DNA from: Deinococcus taeanensis
Lineage (GTDB): Bacteria > Deinococcota > Deinococci > Deinococcales > Deinococcaceae
Length of the DNA: 64,000 nucleotides
Reading direction: 5' to 3'
NCBI RefSeq assembly: GCF_020229735.1
Contig: NZ_CP083456.1
Location: forward strand, 132,001-196,000
Shown here in pieces: positions 1 through 9,303 of this stretch. Every line of letters begins with the position of its first letter. Positions within the stretch are counted from its first letter, which is position 1. The notes beneath the pieces were generated by a model. The model searched no databases, was not told the DNA's origin, and saw only the letters and a program-made list of their open reading frames with translations. The position numbers and the translations under genes were made by a program.

Positions 1-1002
1 GTGACCTGTGGGCGCCAGGCCCTCAGGGCTCCGCGTCCCAGGGACCGCCGGCTGTCTGCCGCAGGCTACCGCCGCGCCGCCCTGCACAGTGGCGGAGCCG
101 GCGCATGCCTCCCGTGTTTTACGGGCCTGCGGACCAGGCGCAGGGGAACCCGGCTGGTCCACTCGCCTGCAGGCTCAGCGGCGGCGCGCCGGGCTCGCCC
201 GCTCAGACCCGCGGCCAGCGCCGGTTGCATGGCGGCCGGTTGCATGGCGATCAGTGCGGTGATGGGCGCGCATCCCTGAACAACGGCGGTCAGGGGCGGA
301 CGGCGCATCCCTGGCGCGCACCGTTCAGACGCCGGACGAGCGGTGCTGCTTTCGGCGCGTGGAACTCCCAGGGAAAGACAGGCAGCATAGCGTCATGCTC
401 TTCATAGCGGCGGTTCTCTTTGGTCGTCTCCTGCTTGGGTTCTTTGAATGTCCTGAATTTCAACGGTAATTTGAAATCTGTTCTTTCAGTTTCCCTTTCA
501 CTACGGCATTGCTGATGGATCTGTGGTGCTGCTTGAGCAAAATCGGGCCGAAAGACAATGGTAGAGGCGACGATGTTAAGTCTGACCGGCGTTTTACATT
601 ACCACGAGAATAACGATCATCACAGAGCTTAAGCGGATAAAAGCAGGCGCTTTGATATCCTACGCCTGAACTGTTCTCACGATAATTTCTCCTTTTCAAG
701 ATGGCAGTTTGAAATCTCTACAGAGGAAGAAGGGGAACAATCGAGCAGTTTCACTTCCCTGAGAATTCTTAAGCTCTCATGAAAGTAAACGGCAGTCCTG
801 GCGGCATCAACGACGTGTTGGGCGCACAACAAACCTCTTTTTCATCGTGCATCACCACAGGACGAGGTTTTAATACCCGCATAAGAACTTCTGATGTTCA
901 CAGAGCGGACACATAAGCCTCTTACATTCATCACACCGGACGCCCTGACGGAGCTCCGTAGTACGCCCCAGGGCGATCCCTTTCACGGGAAGGAGAACGA
1001 GA
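1..1002. other. Gene-poor leader, partly AT-rich
   Basis: I see no convincing gene in the first kilobase. Bases 1-400 are GC-rich but the open frames there have poor codon structure and no ribosome site. From about 420 to 900 the base composition is clearly more AT-rich than anywhere else in the window, with runs such as TTTCAGTTTCCCTTTC, and no frame resembles a protein. The last 100 bases before the first peptidase gene probably carry its promoter; I cannot fix the -10/-35 boxes. Confidence 0.5.
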
Positions 1003-2355
1003 ATGGACATGCTGAAACGCGGATTGAACCGGTCACCTCATACCCTCGCCGTGCTCGCGGCGCTGCTGCTCGCCGGATGCAACTCGGTCACCCCGGGCAG
1101 CCCTGAAGCGAGCCTGCAGCCGCAGGCCATCACCACTCCCGCCCTCAGTACCTACAAGTACCTCCACGACCTGGTCAAGGTTCCGACGACCCTCACCACC
1201 GCGGATCTGGAAAAACTGTACGGCGGCGTCGTCGTCACCCGCAACCCGGCTGCCGGCACCGCCACCCTCGTGAACAACACACTGACCAAGGGCAAGTACG
1301 ACAGCGCCCTCGCCGTTGAGCTCAACGACCGGAGGATCAAGACCAGCGTCACGGCTCAGGGCTACAGCGCGTGGTCGAGTGGGTACAGCGCGTGGTCGAG
1401 TGGGTACAGCGCCTGGTCGAGCGGGTACAGCGCGTGGAGCACCGGCACGACCAGCACCGCCACCACGTTCTCGGAGAACGTCCCGACCTGGGACCTCGTG
1501 GGTCTCAGCGGCGCCCAGACCCTGGTGCCCGAGCTCGGCAAAGGCGTCAAGGTCGCGGTCATCGACACCGGCATCGACATGAACCACCCGGCCTTCGCCG
1601 GGAAGATCGATACCACCTACGCCAAGGATTACCTCGACGGCGACAACGTGCCCCAGGACGTCAACCTGAACACCGACGGCACCTTCTCGGCGGCCTACGG
1701 TCACGGAACGGCGGTGGCGGGCATCATCACCCAGGTTGCGCCGAACGCCACGATCCTCCCCATCCGGGTTCTTGACGGCAACGGTGGCGGGGACGTTGCC
1801 ACCGTCGCTGCCGCCATCGATTACGCCGTCGCTTCGGGCGCCAAGGTTATCAACCTGAGTCTGGGCAGCACCACCGACTCCACCACGGTCAACAACGCCA
1901 TCAAAAACGCCGTGGGCAAAATGGTCTCCGTCCTCACGGCCGCCGGGAACTCGGGCACCAGCGACGTCCTGTATCCCGCCGCACGCTCCCTGGAAACAAC
2001 TGGGATCGGGTACAGCTCTGTCGGGATCGGCAGCGTCACCCTCAACCTCGACAAGTCCTCCTTCAGCCCCTACGGCCCCAACCTGGAGTTCACGGCGCCC
2101 GGCGAGCAGATCATGACCGCCTTCCCCGGCGGCAATGTGGTCAAGGCCACCGGCACCTCCTTCGCCACCCCGGTGGTGGCCGGCGCTGTGGCGCTGGTGC
2201 TGTCCACCGGCACGCCCCTCAGGACGTCTGACGACGTCAAGAACCTTCTGAACAACATGACGGCCACGGCCACGCCGGCCAAGGATCCCGTGTACGGAAC
2301 GCAGCTCGGCCGGGGCACGCTGAACGCGTTCAAGTTCGCCGACCTCTACCGGTAA
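1003..2355 (+). CDS. S8 subtilisin-like serine peptidase, lipoprotein, with YSAWSSG repeats
   Basis: A 450-aa secreted serine endopeptidase of the subtilase (S8) family. A signal peptide ends in lipobox LLAGC with Cys26, so it is probably anchored to the envelope. Residues 27-115 look like an inhibitor-type propeptide. Residues 120-147 hold four tandem 7-residue repeats (GYSAWSS type), coded by four 21-bp repeats. The catalytic domain follows: Asp188 (VAVIDTGID), His234 (YGHGTAVAG), oxyanion Asn326 (AAGNSG) and Ser386 (GTSFATPVVAG). All catalytic residues are present. The start is set by AAGGAG seven bases upstream. A second subtilase follows after about a dozen bases, probably in one operon. 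The substrate is unknown; nutrient proteolysis or envelope turnover are both possible. Confidence 0.93.
   Translation: MDMLKRGLNRSPHTLAVLAALLLAGCNSVTPGSPEASLQPQAITTPALSTYKYLHDLVKVPTTLTTADLEKLYGGVVVTRNPAAGTATLVNNTLTKGKYDSALAVELNDRRIKTSVTAQGYSAWSSGYSAWSSGYSAWSSGYSAWSTGTTSTATTFSENVPTWDLVGLSGAQTLVPELGKGVKVAVIDTGIDMNHPAFAGKIDTTYAKDYLDGDNVPQDVNLNTDGTFSAAYGHGTAVAGIITQVAPNATILPIRVLDGNGGGDVATVAAAIDYAVASGAKVINLSLGSTTDSTTVNNAIKNAVGKMVSVLTAAGNSGTSDVLYPAARSLETTGIGYSSVGIGSVTLNLDKSSFSPYGPNLEFTAPGEQIMTAFPGGNVVKATGTSFATPVVAGAVALVLSTGTPLRTSDDVKNLLNNMTATATPAKDPVYGTQLGRGTLNAFKFADLYR
1360..1443 (+). repeat. Four 21-bp in-frame tandem repeats (GYSAWSS)
   Basis: Four head-to-tail 21-bp units of the type GGGTACAGCGCGTGGTCGAG, keeping frame and coding Gly-Tyr-Ser-Ala-Trp-Ser-Ser/Thr. 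Copies 1-3 are nearly identical; the fourth diverges at its 3' end. They lie exactly between the propeptide-like region and the peptidase domain. Confidence 0.95.
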
Positions 2356-2367
2356 GGAGCAATGACC

Positions 2368-3543
2368 ATGTTCAGCACCGTGAAACACACATTCCTGCTT
2401 GCCGGCATCACCGCCCTGCTCGCCGCGTGCGGAAGCACACCCACGACGAGCGCCATCGAGAACACCCTCACCGCCCAGGGCGCCACTACGACCACCCTCA
2501 CGAGGGTCAAAATGACGACCGCGGAAACCGCCGGTTCGTTCGGCGCGTGGGCCAGCGGTTCGTTCGGCGCCTGGGCCAGCGGCTCGTTCGGCGCGTGGGC
2601 CAGCGGTTCGTTCGGCGCGTGGGCCAGCACCTTCGCTGACGGCACGCCCAACCCCCTGCAGAACAACGTCGCCGAGTGGAACCAGATCCGCCTCGCCGGC
2701 GCGCAGACCCTCGCCCCGAACCTCGGCGCGGGCGTGACCGTGGCCGTCATCGACACCGGCATTGACACGGCCCACCCGGCGTTCGCAGGCACCCTCACGC
2801 CCGCCGGCACCTGGTGGGACTTCATCAGTGCCGACAGTGACCCCCGCGAGATGGGCACCGTCAATGACCGCGGCTACGGGCACGGCACCGGCGTCGCCGG
2901 AATCATCCTGCAGATCGCGCCCAATGCCAGGATCCTCCCCATCCGCGCGCTCGCGCCTTCGGGTGAAGGGGACTCCACCACCATCGGCAAGGCCATCACC
3001 CACGCCGCCGACCAGGGAGCGAAAGTCATCAACGTCAGCGTCGTCACCGACAAGGACAGCGACGTCAGCAAGGCCATCGAGTACGCCTCGCTCAAAGGCG
3101 CCTACGTGATCATGGCCGCCGGGAACCAGGGCCTGGACCCCATCCTGTTCCCCGCCCGCAAAGCCTTCCAGACGAACTTCACAGGCTATCTGGGCCTGTC
3201 GGTGGGCGGCATCGAGCTCGACAACAAGAAGTCCGCCTACTCCAATTACGGCGCCGACCTGGAAGTCCTGGCCCCCGCGTCCGGGATCGTCACGACCTAC
3301 CCCGGCGGGGACATCCGGGCCGTGACAGGAACGTCGTTCGCCACGCCGGTCGTTTCGGGCGTGCTCGCCCTGGCCCTGGCCGAAGCGTACAGCGCCGGCA
3401 ACGTCAATCAGCTGGCCGAGAAGCTCAAGCTGGCCGAGCAGAACGTCGGCCTGAACAACCCCGAACTGCTGCTCGCGATGGGCAAGAAAACCCTCGGCTT
3501 TGGCCTGCTCGACGCCGAAACCTTCCTCAACAGCCTCAAGTAA
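2368..3543 (+). CDS. S8 subtilisin-like serine peptidase, lipoprotein, with SFGAWASG repeats
   Basis: A second secreted subtilase, 391 aa from this start. ATG at 2362 is also possible, but AAGGAG is 8 bases from 2368 and only 2 from 2362. The lipobox is LLAAC (Cys21). Residues 56-87 carry four 8-residue repeats (GSFGAWAS), placed like the repeats of the upstream paralog but with a different unit. The catalytic set is Asp129 (VAVIDTGID), His172 (YGHGTGVAG), Asn253 (AAGNQG) and Ser323 (GTSFATPVVSG), all intact. Its prodomain is much shorter than in the neighbour. The last part (about residues 335-391) is helical and lacks the neighbour's C-terminal ending. It is transcribed with the upstream gene and is probably the last gene of the unit, because a strong hairpin follows. 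Confidence 0.93.
   Translation: MFSTVKHTFLLAGITALLAACGSTPTTSAIENTLTAQGATTTTLTRVKMTTAETAGSFGAWASGSFGAWASGSFGAWASGSFGAWASTFADGTPNPLQNNVAEWNQIRLAGAQTLAPNLGAGVTVAVIDTGIDTAHPAFAGTLTPAGTWWDFISADSDPREMGTVNDRGYGHGTGVAGIILQIAPNARILPIRALAPSGEGDSTTIGKAITHAADQGAKVINVSVVTDKDSDVSKAIEYASLKGAYVIMAAGNQGLDPILFPARKAFQTNFTGYLGLSVGGIELDNKKSAYSNYGADLEVLAPASGIVTTYPGGDIRAVTGTSFATPVVSGVLALALAEAYSAGNVNQLAEKLKLAEQNVGLNNPELLLAMGKKTLGFGLLDAETFLNSLK
2533..2628 (+). repeat. Four 24-bp in-frame tandem repeats (GSFGAWAS)
   Basis: Four 24-bp units of the type GGTTCGTTCGGCGCGTGGGC followed by CAGC, differing by single silent bases (TCG GGC/GGT, GCG/GCC). They code Gly-Ser-Phe-Gly-Ala-Trp-Ala-Ser four times. The location before the catalytic domain matches the 21-bp repeats of the preceding paralog. 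Confidence 0.95.
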
Positions 3544-3551
3544 GCGCTTCA

Positions 3552-3579
3552 GAGGTGCGGACGGCTTCGTCCGCACCTC
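3552..3579 (+). terminator. Hairpin after the peptidase pair
   Basis: A perfect 11-bp stem (GAGGTGCGGAC / GTCCGCACCTC) with a 6-base loop starts 8 bases after the stop codon of the second peptidase. There is no T-tract, which is common for terminator-like hairpins in high-GC genomes. It separates the peptidase unit from the c-di-GMP gene. Confidence 0.7.
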
Positions 3580-3667
3580 GCTCCCCACAACAACAGAACC
3601 CCTATTCCGCCGCGTCAGTTTCTCCCTTTTGCTCCGCCTGCCGACTGTCTCCCCCCCTGAGGACCGC

Positions 3668-6600
3668 ATGACTTTCACTTCCAGCGCCAGCACCCCCCCC
3701 GCACCCCCCACGCCCAGCCTGACGCGTCACGCCGAACTGGACGAGCTCAACGTGGCCGCACGCGCAGACATTGCGCGTGACCCGCACCGGGCGGCGGAGC
3801 AGGCGAGCGACCTGTACCATCAGGCGCTTGATCTCGGCTACGTGCTCGGGGAAGCGGACGCGCTCTACACCAAAGCCCTGTGCCAACACGCCCTGGGCGA
3901 GCTCAAGCACAGTGACACGTACGCCCAGCAGGCCGCCAAGAAATACCTGAGCGCCTCACGCGTCGACCTGTACTGCGACACGCTGCTGCTGCGCGCGCGC
4001 GTTGCCCTCGCCCTGGATCAGATTGCGCAGACCCTGGAACTGTGCGGGGAAATCATCACCCTGTCCAGCGACCTGGACCTCACGCCGCTCCGCGCCGAAA
4101 CCCTGCACCTGAAATCCATGGTGCTGTTCCGACAGGGCAACTACCCGGAGGCCATTCAGGCGCTGCAGCACACCGCCGACCTCCGCCTCGAACAGGGTGA
4201 CCTCGAAGGGCACGCCAAGTGCCTGAACAACCTCGGGCTGATCTACGAAGCGCTGGGCGACTACCTGCAGGCGCTCGACCATTTCCTGAACTGCCTGGAG
4301 TTCCTGCGCGCCAAAGAGCTCTCCCTGGACGGCCTGCTCAGCATGTGCCTCGTGAACATCGGCAAGGTCTACCGCGAGCTCGGCGACCTGGACAAAGCCG
4401 TGCATTCCCTGGTGAGCGGCGTCGAAGCTGCGGAGCGGGCCGGCACCACCGTCAGCATCGCCGCCGGCCACAACGAACTGGGGCTGGTGTACCGCGAGCA
4501 GGGCGAACACAAAGCCGCGCTCGACGCCTTCCACCGCGCGCTGAGCGTCGCCCGCAAGAACGGCATGCGGCACGAGGAAGCCGAAATTCTCGACACGCTC
4601 GGGCAGACCTACACCCGCGCGGGCGAACCGCGACTCGCGCGGGCCACCTTCTACGAAGCGTACGCCCTGGCCACCAGCCTGGACGACAAGCCCTGTCAGG
4701 CCAACGTGCTGATCGGCCTCGGCTCACTGGGCTACCAGGAGCACAGTTACCGCGAAGCCATCGAGTACCTCCGGCAGGCGGTGCACCTCACCGAAACGAC
4801 GCACATGAAGCGCCAGGCGCTCGAAGCGCACGAATGCCTCGCGCACTGCCTGCATGCCACCGGCTGCTCGGACGAGGCCGTGCCGCACTACCAGACGGTC
4901 GCGACCCTCCAGAGGGAACTGTTCCGCGACGACAGCGAACGCAAACTGCGCAAGCTGACCGATCAGCTGGAACTGGAAAAGGCGCGGCACCAGGCCGACA
5001 TGTACCGCCAGCTCAACGACGTCGCCCTGCAGGCCAAGGAGCAGGCCGAAGCGGAAGTGCGCGAGCGGACCCTGGCGCTGGAACAGGCGCAACTGGAAAT
5101 CCTCACGCGCCTCGGCATCGCCGCCGAGTACCGGGACGACAAGACCGGCATGCACACCTACCGCGTCGGCCACATCGCTGGAAAGCTCGCCGAAGCGCTC
5201 AAGCTGCCCCGCCAGCAGACCGAACTGATCCGCCTCGCCGCACGCCTTCACGACGTCGGCAAGATTGGTGTGCCCGACGCCGTGCTGCTCAAACCCGGCA
5301 AGTTCACACCTGAAGAGTTCGAGATCATGAAGCACCACACGACCATCGGCGCGCGCGTGCTGCAGGGCGGACACTCTGAACTGATGCGCGTCGCGGAGGA
5401 AATCGCGCTGTCCCACCACGAACGCTGGGACGGACGAGGCTACCCGCAGGGCCTGTCCGGCACGGACATCCCGCTGACCGGCCGACTCGTCGCCGTTGCC
5501 GACGTCTGGGACGCCCTGACCACCGAACGCTCGTACAAGGGCGCCTGGACGCACGACGACGCCCGCGCGGAGATCGAAGCGCAATCAGGCAAACAGTTCG
5601 ACCCTGACATCGTCAGCGCCTTCCTCGACCTCCTGAACACCAACGCGGCTGCGCTGCTGCCCGACACCAGTGACCTGTCCAGTCAGCACGCGGAACTCGA
5701 GCTCGGCGTGCCCCATTACGAAGAGGTCCGGTCCAGCGCACGGCCCACGCGCCCCGCCCGGGTGGAAGGCACCGTGCCCGCGCACGCCGTCAGGCACATC
5801 GACGCACTGATTGACGAGACGTGGCAGACCCGCTACCAGGACCTCCAGGTTTTCCAGGCGCAGAGCCGCAAGGCACTGGAGATCGCCGAGCAGCACGACT
5901 ACCTGAAAGGCTGCGGGTACGCCCACCGGAACCTCGGGTGGGCCCACGTCAACCTCAATGACATTCCGCAGGCCATGGATCACCTGACCCGCGCGCAGCA
6001 CGTGGCTACACAGGCCGCCGACGTTCAGCTGGAACGCGACTGTGTCAACATTCTCGGCCAGGTGTACGCCAGCCTGCACAACACCGAGCGCGCCGTGCAG
6101 TACTGCCTGCAGGGCCTGGAGCTGTCCAGAAAGCTGCTGGACCCGAGCGGCGAGGCCAAGGCACTGTCGAACCTCGGCATCCTCTACAAGAACATGGAGT
6201 CCTGGGACAAGGCCATCACCTGCTTCCTGGAAGCCGTTCAGATCGCCGAAACCGTCGGCAACAACGAGGGGCTGGTGAACGCCTCGTACAACCTCGCGGA
6301 CGCCTACCTTGAAACCGCCAACAACGAGCTGGCCCTCCTGCACGGCCAGCGCAGCCTGCAGGTCGCGCGCGCGACTCAAAACACCGTCATGGACGTCGTG
6401 ATCTCCTCGCTCGTCGCCCGGGCGCACGACGCGCTCGGCGCGTGGGACGACGCCCGGACGCTGCACCACGACGCCTGGAACATGCTGCAGGCAGACGTGG
6501 GGTTCCCCGCCGAAGTGCGCGCCTGGACGGCGCTGTACTTCGGCATGGGCCTGAGCAGCAACGGCTTCCCCGAACAGGCCGCCGAACTGCTCGACGACGC

Positions 6601-7423
6601 GCGCGCCACCGCCGAGACCCACGGCATCAAACGCGTCGCCGCCCAGGCGCACCGCTCACTCGCCGGGGTCGCCCAGCAGATGGGCGCGCTCGACAAAGTC
6701 GTCGGTCACCTCAGCGTGGCGCACCACCTCGACCTGGAAATCTACCGGCAGGAGAACTCGCAGCGCGCCATGGCGCTGATGGTGGAGTACCAGGTGGAAC
6801 GCGCGCAGGCCGAAGCGGACATGTACAAGGTCCGCAGCGTGGAACTGGCCAGCGCGAACGTCGCCCTGGAAAAAGCCAGCCGCGAAAAATCCGCCCTGCT
6901 CGCCGCCCTGCAGGAACAGTCCCGCATCCTGGAACGCCAGTTGCGTGAGGACGCCCTCACCGGCGTCTACAACCGCCGCTTTATCGAAGAGAACGTCACC
7001 ATCGAGTTCGAACGCCACCGCAGTTCGAAGCTTCCCATGGCCATCCTGATGGTCGACATCGATCACTTCAAGCAGATCAACGACCGGTTCTCGCACCCCG
7101 TCGGCGACGAAGTGCTCCGGCGCGTCGCACGGATTTTCCGGGACACCTGCCGGGCCGACGACCTGATCGGACGCTACGGCGGCGAGGAGTTCCTCTTCCT
7201 GTTCCCCAACTCGACGCTGCAGCAGGCGGCCGAAGCGGCCGAACGCATCCGCGCGAACATCGAACACTATGACTGGACAGACATCCACGACGACCTGCGG
7301 GTCACGCTCTCGCTCGGCATCTGCGCCGACACCAGTGTGGCGAACCACGAGAAAATGATCTCCCTCGCGGACGCGAAGCTGTACGAAGCCAAGACCGGCG
7401 GGCGCAACCGCGTCGCCAAGTAA
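3668..7423 (+). CDS. TPR / HD-GYP / TPR / GGDEF double-module c-di-GMP protein
   Basis: A 1251-aa cytoplasmic signalling protein with both c-di-GMP activities. Residues about 20-420 are tetratricopeptide repeats, then a coiled coil (about 425-480). An HD-GYP phosphodiesterase follows (about 480-650) with His528-Asp529 in HDVGKIG and the GYP motif at 591-593. A second TPR array (about 730-1040) and coiled coil lead to a GGDEF diguanylate cyclase (about 1095-1250) with GGEEF at 1171-1175. An RxxD inhibitory site (RADD, 1162-1165) sits five residues before it, so product feedback is likely. The two halves share the layout TPR, ADMY-containing coiled coil, effector, as if two proteins had fused or duplicated. 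ATG at 3668 is chosen because upstream codons are poor and overlap the peptidase end. TPRs suggest partner or peptide sensing; no membrane segment is seen. Confidence 0.92.
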   Translation: MTFTSSASTPPAPPTPSLTRHAELDELNVAARADIARDPHRAAEQASDLYHQALDLGYVLGEADALYTKALCQHALGELKHSDTYAQQAAKKYLSASRVDLYCDTLLLRARVALALDQIAQTLELCGEIITLSSDLDLTPLRAETLHLKSMVLFRQGNYPEAIQALQHTADLRLEQGDLEGHAKCLNNLGLIYEALGDYLQALDHFLNCLEFLRAKELSLDGLLSMCLVNIGKVYRELGDLDKAVHSLVSGVEAAERAGTTVSIAAGHNELGLVYREQGEHKAALDAFHRALSVARKNGMRHEEAEILDTLGQTYTRAGEPRLARATFYEAYALATSLDDKPCQANVLIGLGSLGYQEHSYREAIEYLRQAVHLTETTHMKRQALEAHECLAHCLHATGCSDEAVPHYQTVATLQRELFRDDSERKLRKLTDQLELEKARHQADMYRQLNDVALQAKEQAEAEVRERTLALEQAQLEILTRLGIAAEYRDDKTGMHTYRVGHIAGKLAEALKLPRQQTELIRLAARLHDVGKIGVPDAVLLKPGKFTPEEFEIMKHHTTIGARVLQGGHSELMRVAEEIALSHHERWDGRGYPQGLSGTDIPLTGRLVAVADVWDALTTERSYKGAWTHDDARAEIEAQSGKQFDPDIVSAFLDLLNTNAAALLPDTSDLSSQHAELELGVPHYEEVRSSARPTRPARVEGTVPAHAVRHIDALIDETWQTRYQDLQVFQAQSRKALEIAEQHDYLKGCGYAHRNLGWAHVNLNDIPQAMDHLTRAQHVATQAADVQLERDCVNILGQVYASLHNTERAVQYCLQGLELSRKLLDPSGEAKALSNLGILYKNMESWDKAITCFLEAVQIAETVGNNEGLVNASYNLADAYLETANNELALLHGQRSLQVARATQNTVMDVVISSLVARAHDALGAWDDARTLHHDAWNMLQADVGFPAEVRAWTALYFGMGLSSNGFPEQAAELLDDARATAETHGIKRVAAQAHRSLAGVAQQMGALDKVVGHLSVAHHLDLEIYRQENSQRAMALMVEYQVERAQAEADMYKVRSVELASANVALEKASREKSALLAALQEQSRILERQLREDALTGVYNRRFIEENVTIEFERHRSSKLPMAILMVDIDHFKQINDRFSHPVGDEVLRRVARIFRDTCRADDLIGRYGGEEFLFLFPNSTLQQAAEAAERIRANIEHYDWTDIHDDLRVTLSLGICADTSVANHEKMISLADAKLYEAKTGGRNRVAK

Positions 7424-7906
7424 GGGGAGCGCAGACCGGCGCAGGGACGCCGCAGTCGGAGTTCGCCGGCGCGTGGGCTGACCCGGGGGCGTCACCGGAA
7501 CCCTTCCGCGTCTCGCGCTCAAGCGCAAAGGGCGCTCGACCCTCTGCCGCGGCTCTGGCGTGCAGGCCCGGCCTGGGTGGGCGGCGCAGGCGCCTGGGGC
7601 CACGGGCCCCGCGTCCTTGCCGGACTCCGCTCCACCGCCGGGGCTCACAGGATTCAGGGCAGTGGGCCGCGGGCCCCGCGCATCAACCCCGGGCACGCCG
7701 TCAGGGACGGCCACCACCACAGGCCCATCGCCTCCTCCGTGAGGGTCGTGACGAGCCGGAGCGGCCCTGGCCTCCACCCGCAGGGCGCAACCCAACGGCG
7801 CGGTCAGGGCGAGGACACCGCTTGCGCGCCCAGGCAACAGGCACCGCCCCAGGACCGGGCCTGAGGCAGGCGGTGAACGCGGCACGCCCCGCAGGACGGC
7901 GGAAAT
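7424..7906. other. Intergenic, no gene seen
   Basis: About 480 bases of GC-rich sequence between the c-di-GMP gene and a small convergent gene. Open frames exist on both strands but none has a ribosome site or a protein-like composition. Confidence 0.5.
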
Positions 7907-8068
7907 TCAGGACTGCGGGCGGGGAACCTGCGGACCACGCGGCCGGTTCAGCGCCTTCCAGTCTTCCCATTCGTCATCGGTGATGGGCGGCACATCGCTG
8001 GTGGACGTGCCGACAATGAGAAGAACGTTCAGCACTGCACACAGGAAACAGAACATAAGTGCCGTCAT
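7907..8068 (-). CDS. 53-aa single-pass membrane protein
   Basis: A small open frame that is probably real: ATG at 8068 is preceded by GGAGGTGGC, a very strong ribosome site at good spacing. The product starts with one hydrophobic segment (MTALMFCFLCAVLNVLLIVG, residues 1-20), followed by an acidic, tryptophan-rich tail containing DDEWEDWKALNRPRG. This gives an N-terminal anchor with a short soluble tail. I recognise no family. It stands alone and divergent to the SDR gene. Confidence 0.6.
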   Translation of the reverse strand: MTALMFCFLCAVLNVLLIVGTSTSDVPPITDDEWEDWKALNRPRGPQVPRPQS

Positions 8069-8368
8069 GCCACCTCCAGAGATGAACCCACCGTACATGA
8101 CCCGCAGGGCCTGCCCCAGCCCCCGGCGGGGGAAGCCGGGTTCACCCGGCGCCGGTGGTCCGGGGCACGTCCGCGGCATTGACCGGTGCGCCGCAGGCCG
8201 CCTCCCGACCGCGATGAACCCAGGTCTCCCAGAGGAGCACGGGAACCGTGCGGGACCGGCGGCGCGGCTGAACGTCAGGGCCGCCGCACGCGGCTGACCC
8301 GGCCTGTCCTGGGCGTCACGCGCTCCACGGGCCGCGCTCCGGGCCGCCCAGGCCCCACAATGGACGTC
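8069..8368. other. Divergent intergenic region with leaderless -10 box
   Basis: 300 bases between the 53-aa protein gene and the SDR. A -10-like CACAAT at 8356-8361 lies 7 bases before the ATG at 8369, fitting a leaderless transcript. I see nothing else. Confidence 0.4.
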
Positions 8369-9124
8369 ATGCTGAACTTGACGGGGAAGGTCATACTCGT
8401 AACCGGCGGGTCGCGCGGCATCGGGGCGGCCACCGCCCGGACGCTTGCCGGCGCCGGCGCGCAGGTCATCGTGCATTACGGACGCAACGCCGCCGAGGCG
8501 CAGGCGCTGGTGACTGAGCTGGGGCACGACCGGGCCGTCGCGCTCGGCGCGGATCTCAGCCGGCCGGGCGCCGCGGCGCCGCTGTTCCGGGAAGCGGCAG
8601 CGTGGCAGGGGCGGCTGGACGTCCTGGTGAACAACGCGGGCGTTGCCCCGAGTGTGACGGTGGACGACCCGCTGGACGCCTGGACGGCCACCTGGGCGCA
8701 GACCCTGCAGGTGAACCTCGTGGCGCTCGCGGACCTGTGCCGTGAGGCGATCGTGGCTTTCCGCGCGCAGGGCGGCGGCACGATCATCAACGTGGCCAGC
8801 CGGGCGGCCTTCCGCGGGGACAACCCGAACGCGATGCATTACGCGGCCTCCAAGGGCGGCGTGATTGCCCTGACCCGCTCCATCGCGAGGGGATACGCGA
8901 AGGACAACATCCTTGCGTACGCGGTCGCGCCGGGCTGGGTCCGCACCGACATGGCCGAAGGGTACCTGCGTGAGCACGCGCAGGAGATCGCGCGGGAGAT
9001 TCCTCTCGGGGACGTGGTGCCCCCGGAGGAGGTGGCGAACACGGTGGCGTTCCTGGCGTCGGGACTGGCCCGGCACATGACAGGCGCCACGCTGGACCTG
9101 AACGGCGCGTCCTACGTCCGCTGA
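8369..9124 (+). CDS. Short-chain dehydrogenase/reductase
   Basis: A 251-aa classical SDR, an NAD(P)-dependent oxidoreductase. Cofactor motif TGGSRGIG is at 12-19 and NNAG at 88-91. The catalytic Ser144 (NVAS), Tyr158 and Lys162 (YAASK) are all present. It resembles 3-oxoacyl-ACP reductase (FabG)-type members, but it stands alone, so the substrate cannot be named. ATG 8369 is preferred over ATG 8360 because the upstream ATG lies inside the CACAAT box and 8369 gives the leaderless spacing seen elsewhere in the window. Confidence 0.88.
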   Translation: MLNLTGKVILVTGGSRGIGAATARTLAGAGAQVIVHYGRNAAEAQALVTELGHDRAVALGADLSRPGAAAPLFREAAAWQGRLDVLVNNAGVAPSVTVDDPLDAWTATWAQTLQVNLVALADLCREAIVAFRAQGGGTIINVASRAAFRGDNPNAMHYAASKGGVIALTRSIARGYAKDNILAYAVAPGWVRTDMAEGYLREHAQEIAREIPLGDVVPPEEVANTVAFLASGLARHMTGATLDLNGASYVR

Positions 9125-9303
9125 GGTCCTGGTGCGTGGATGCGGCGAAGAACTGGCGCGCAGGAGACGCGGCGCACGCGACCAGAGCATTGACTCAACA
9201 CCCGGGCTTTCCCTGATTGTTCCCGGGTGAGTCCGCAGACTTCAGGCAGACCGGTCCGGAGGACCGGTGCCCGTCGCCTCCAGGCGCCGTCAAGGAGTCG
9301 CTC

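Noticed and set aside
1360..2628. Regular tandem repeats that might suggest a CRISPR array
   Set aside because: The units are contiguous, in frame and have no spacers; they code peptide repeats.
1033..3711. Long open frame on the minus strand opposite the two peptidases
   Set aside because: It is the antisense shadow of two high-GC genes with intact catalytic motifs; its sequence is Gly/Arg/Val-rich without a domain.
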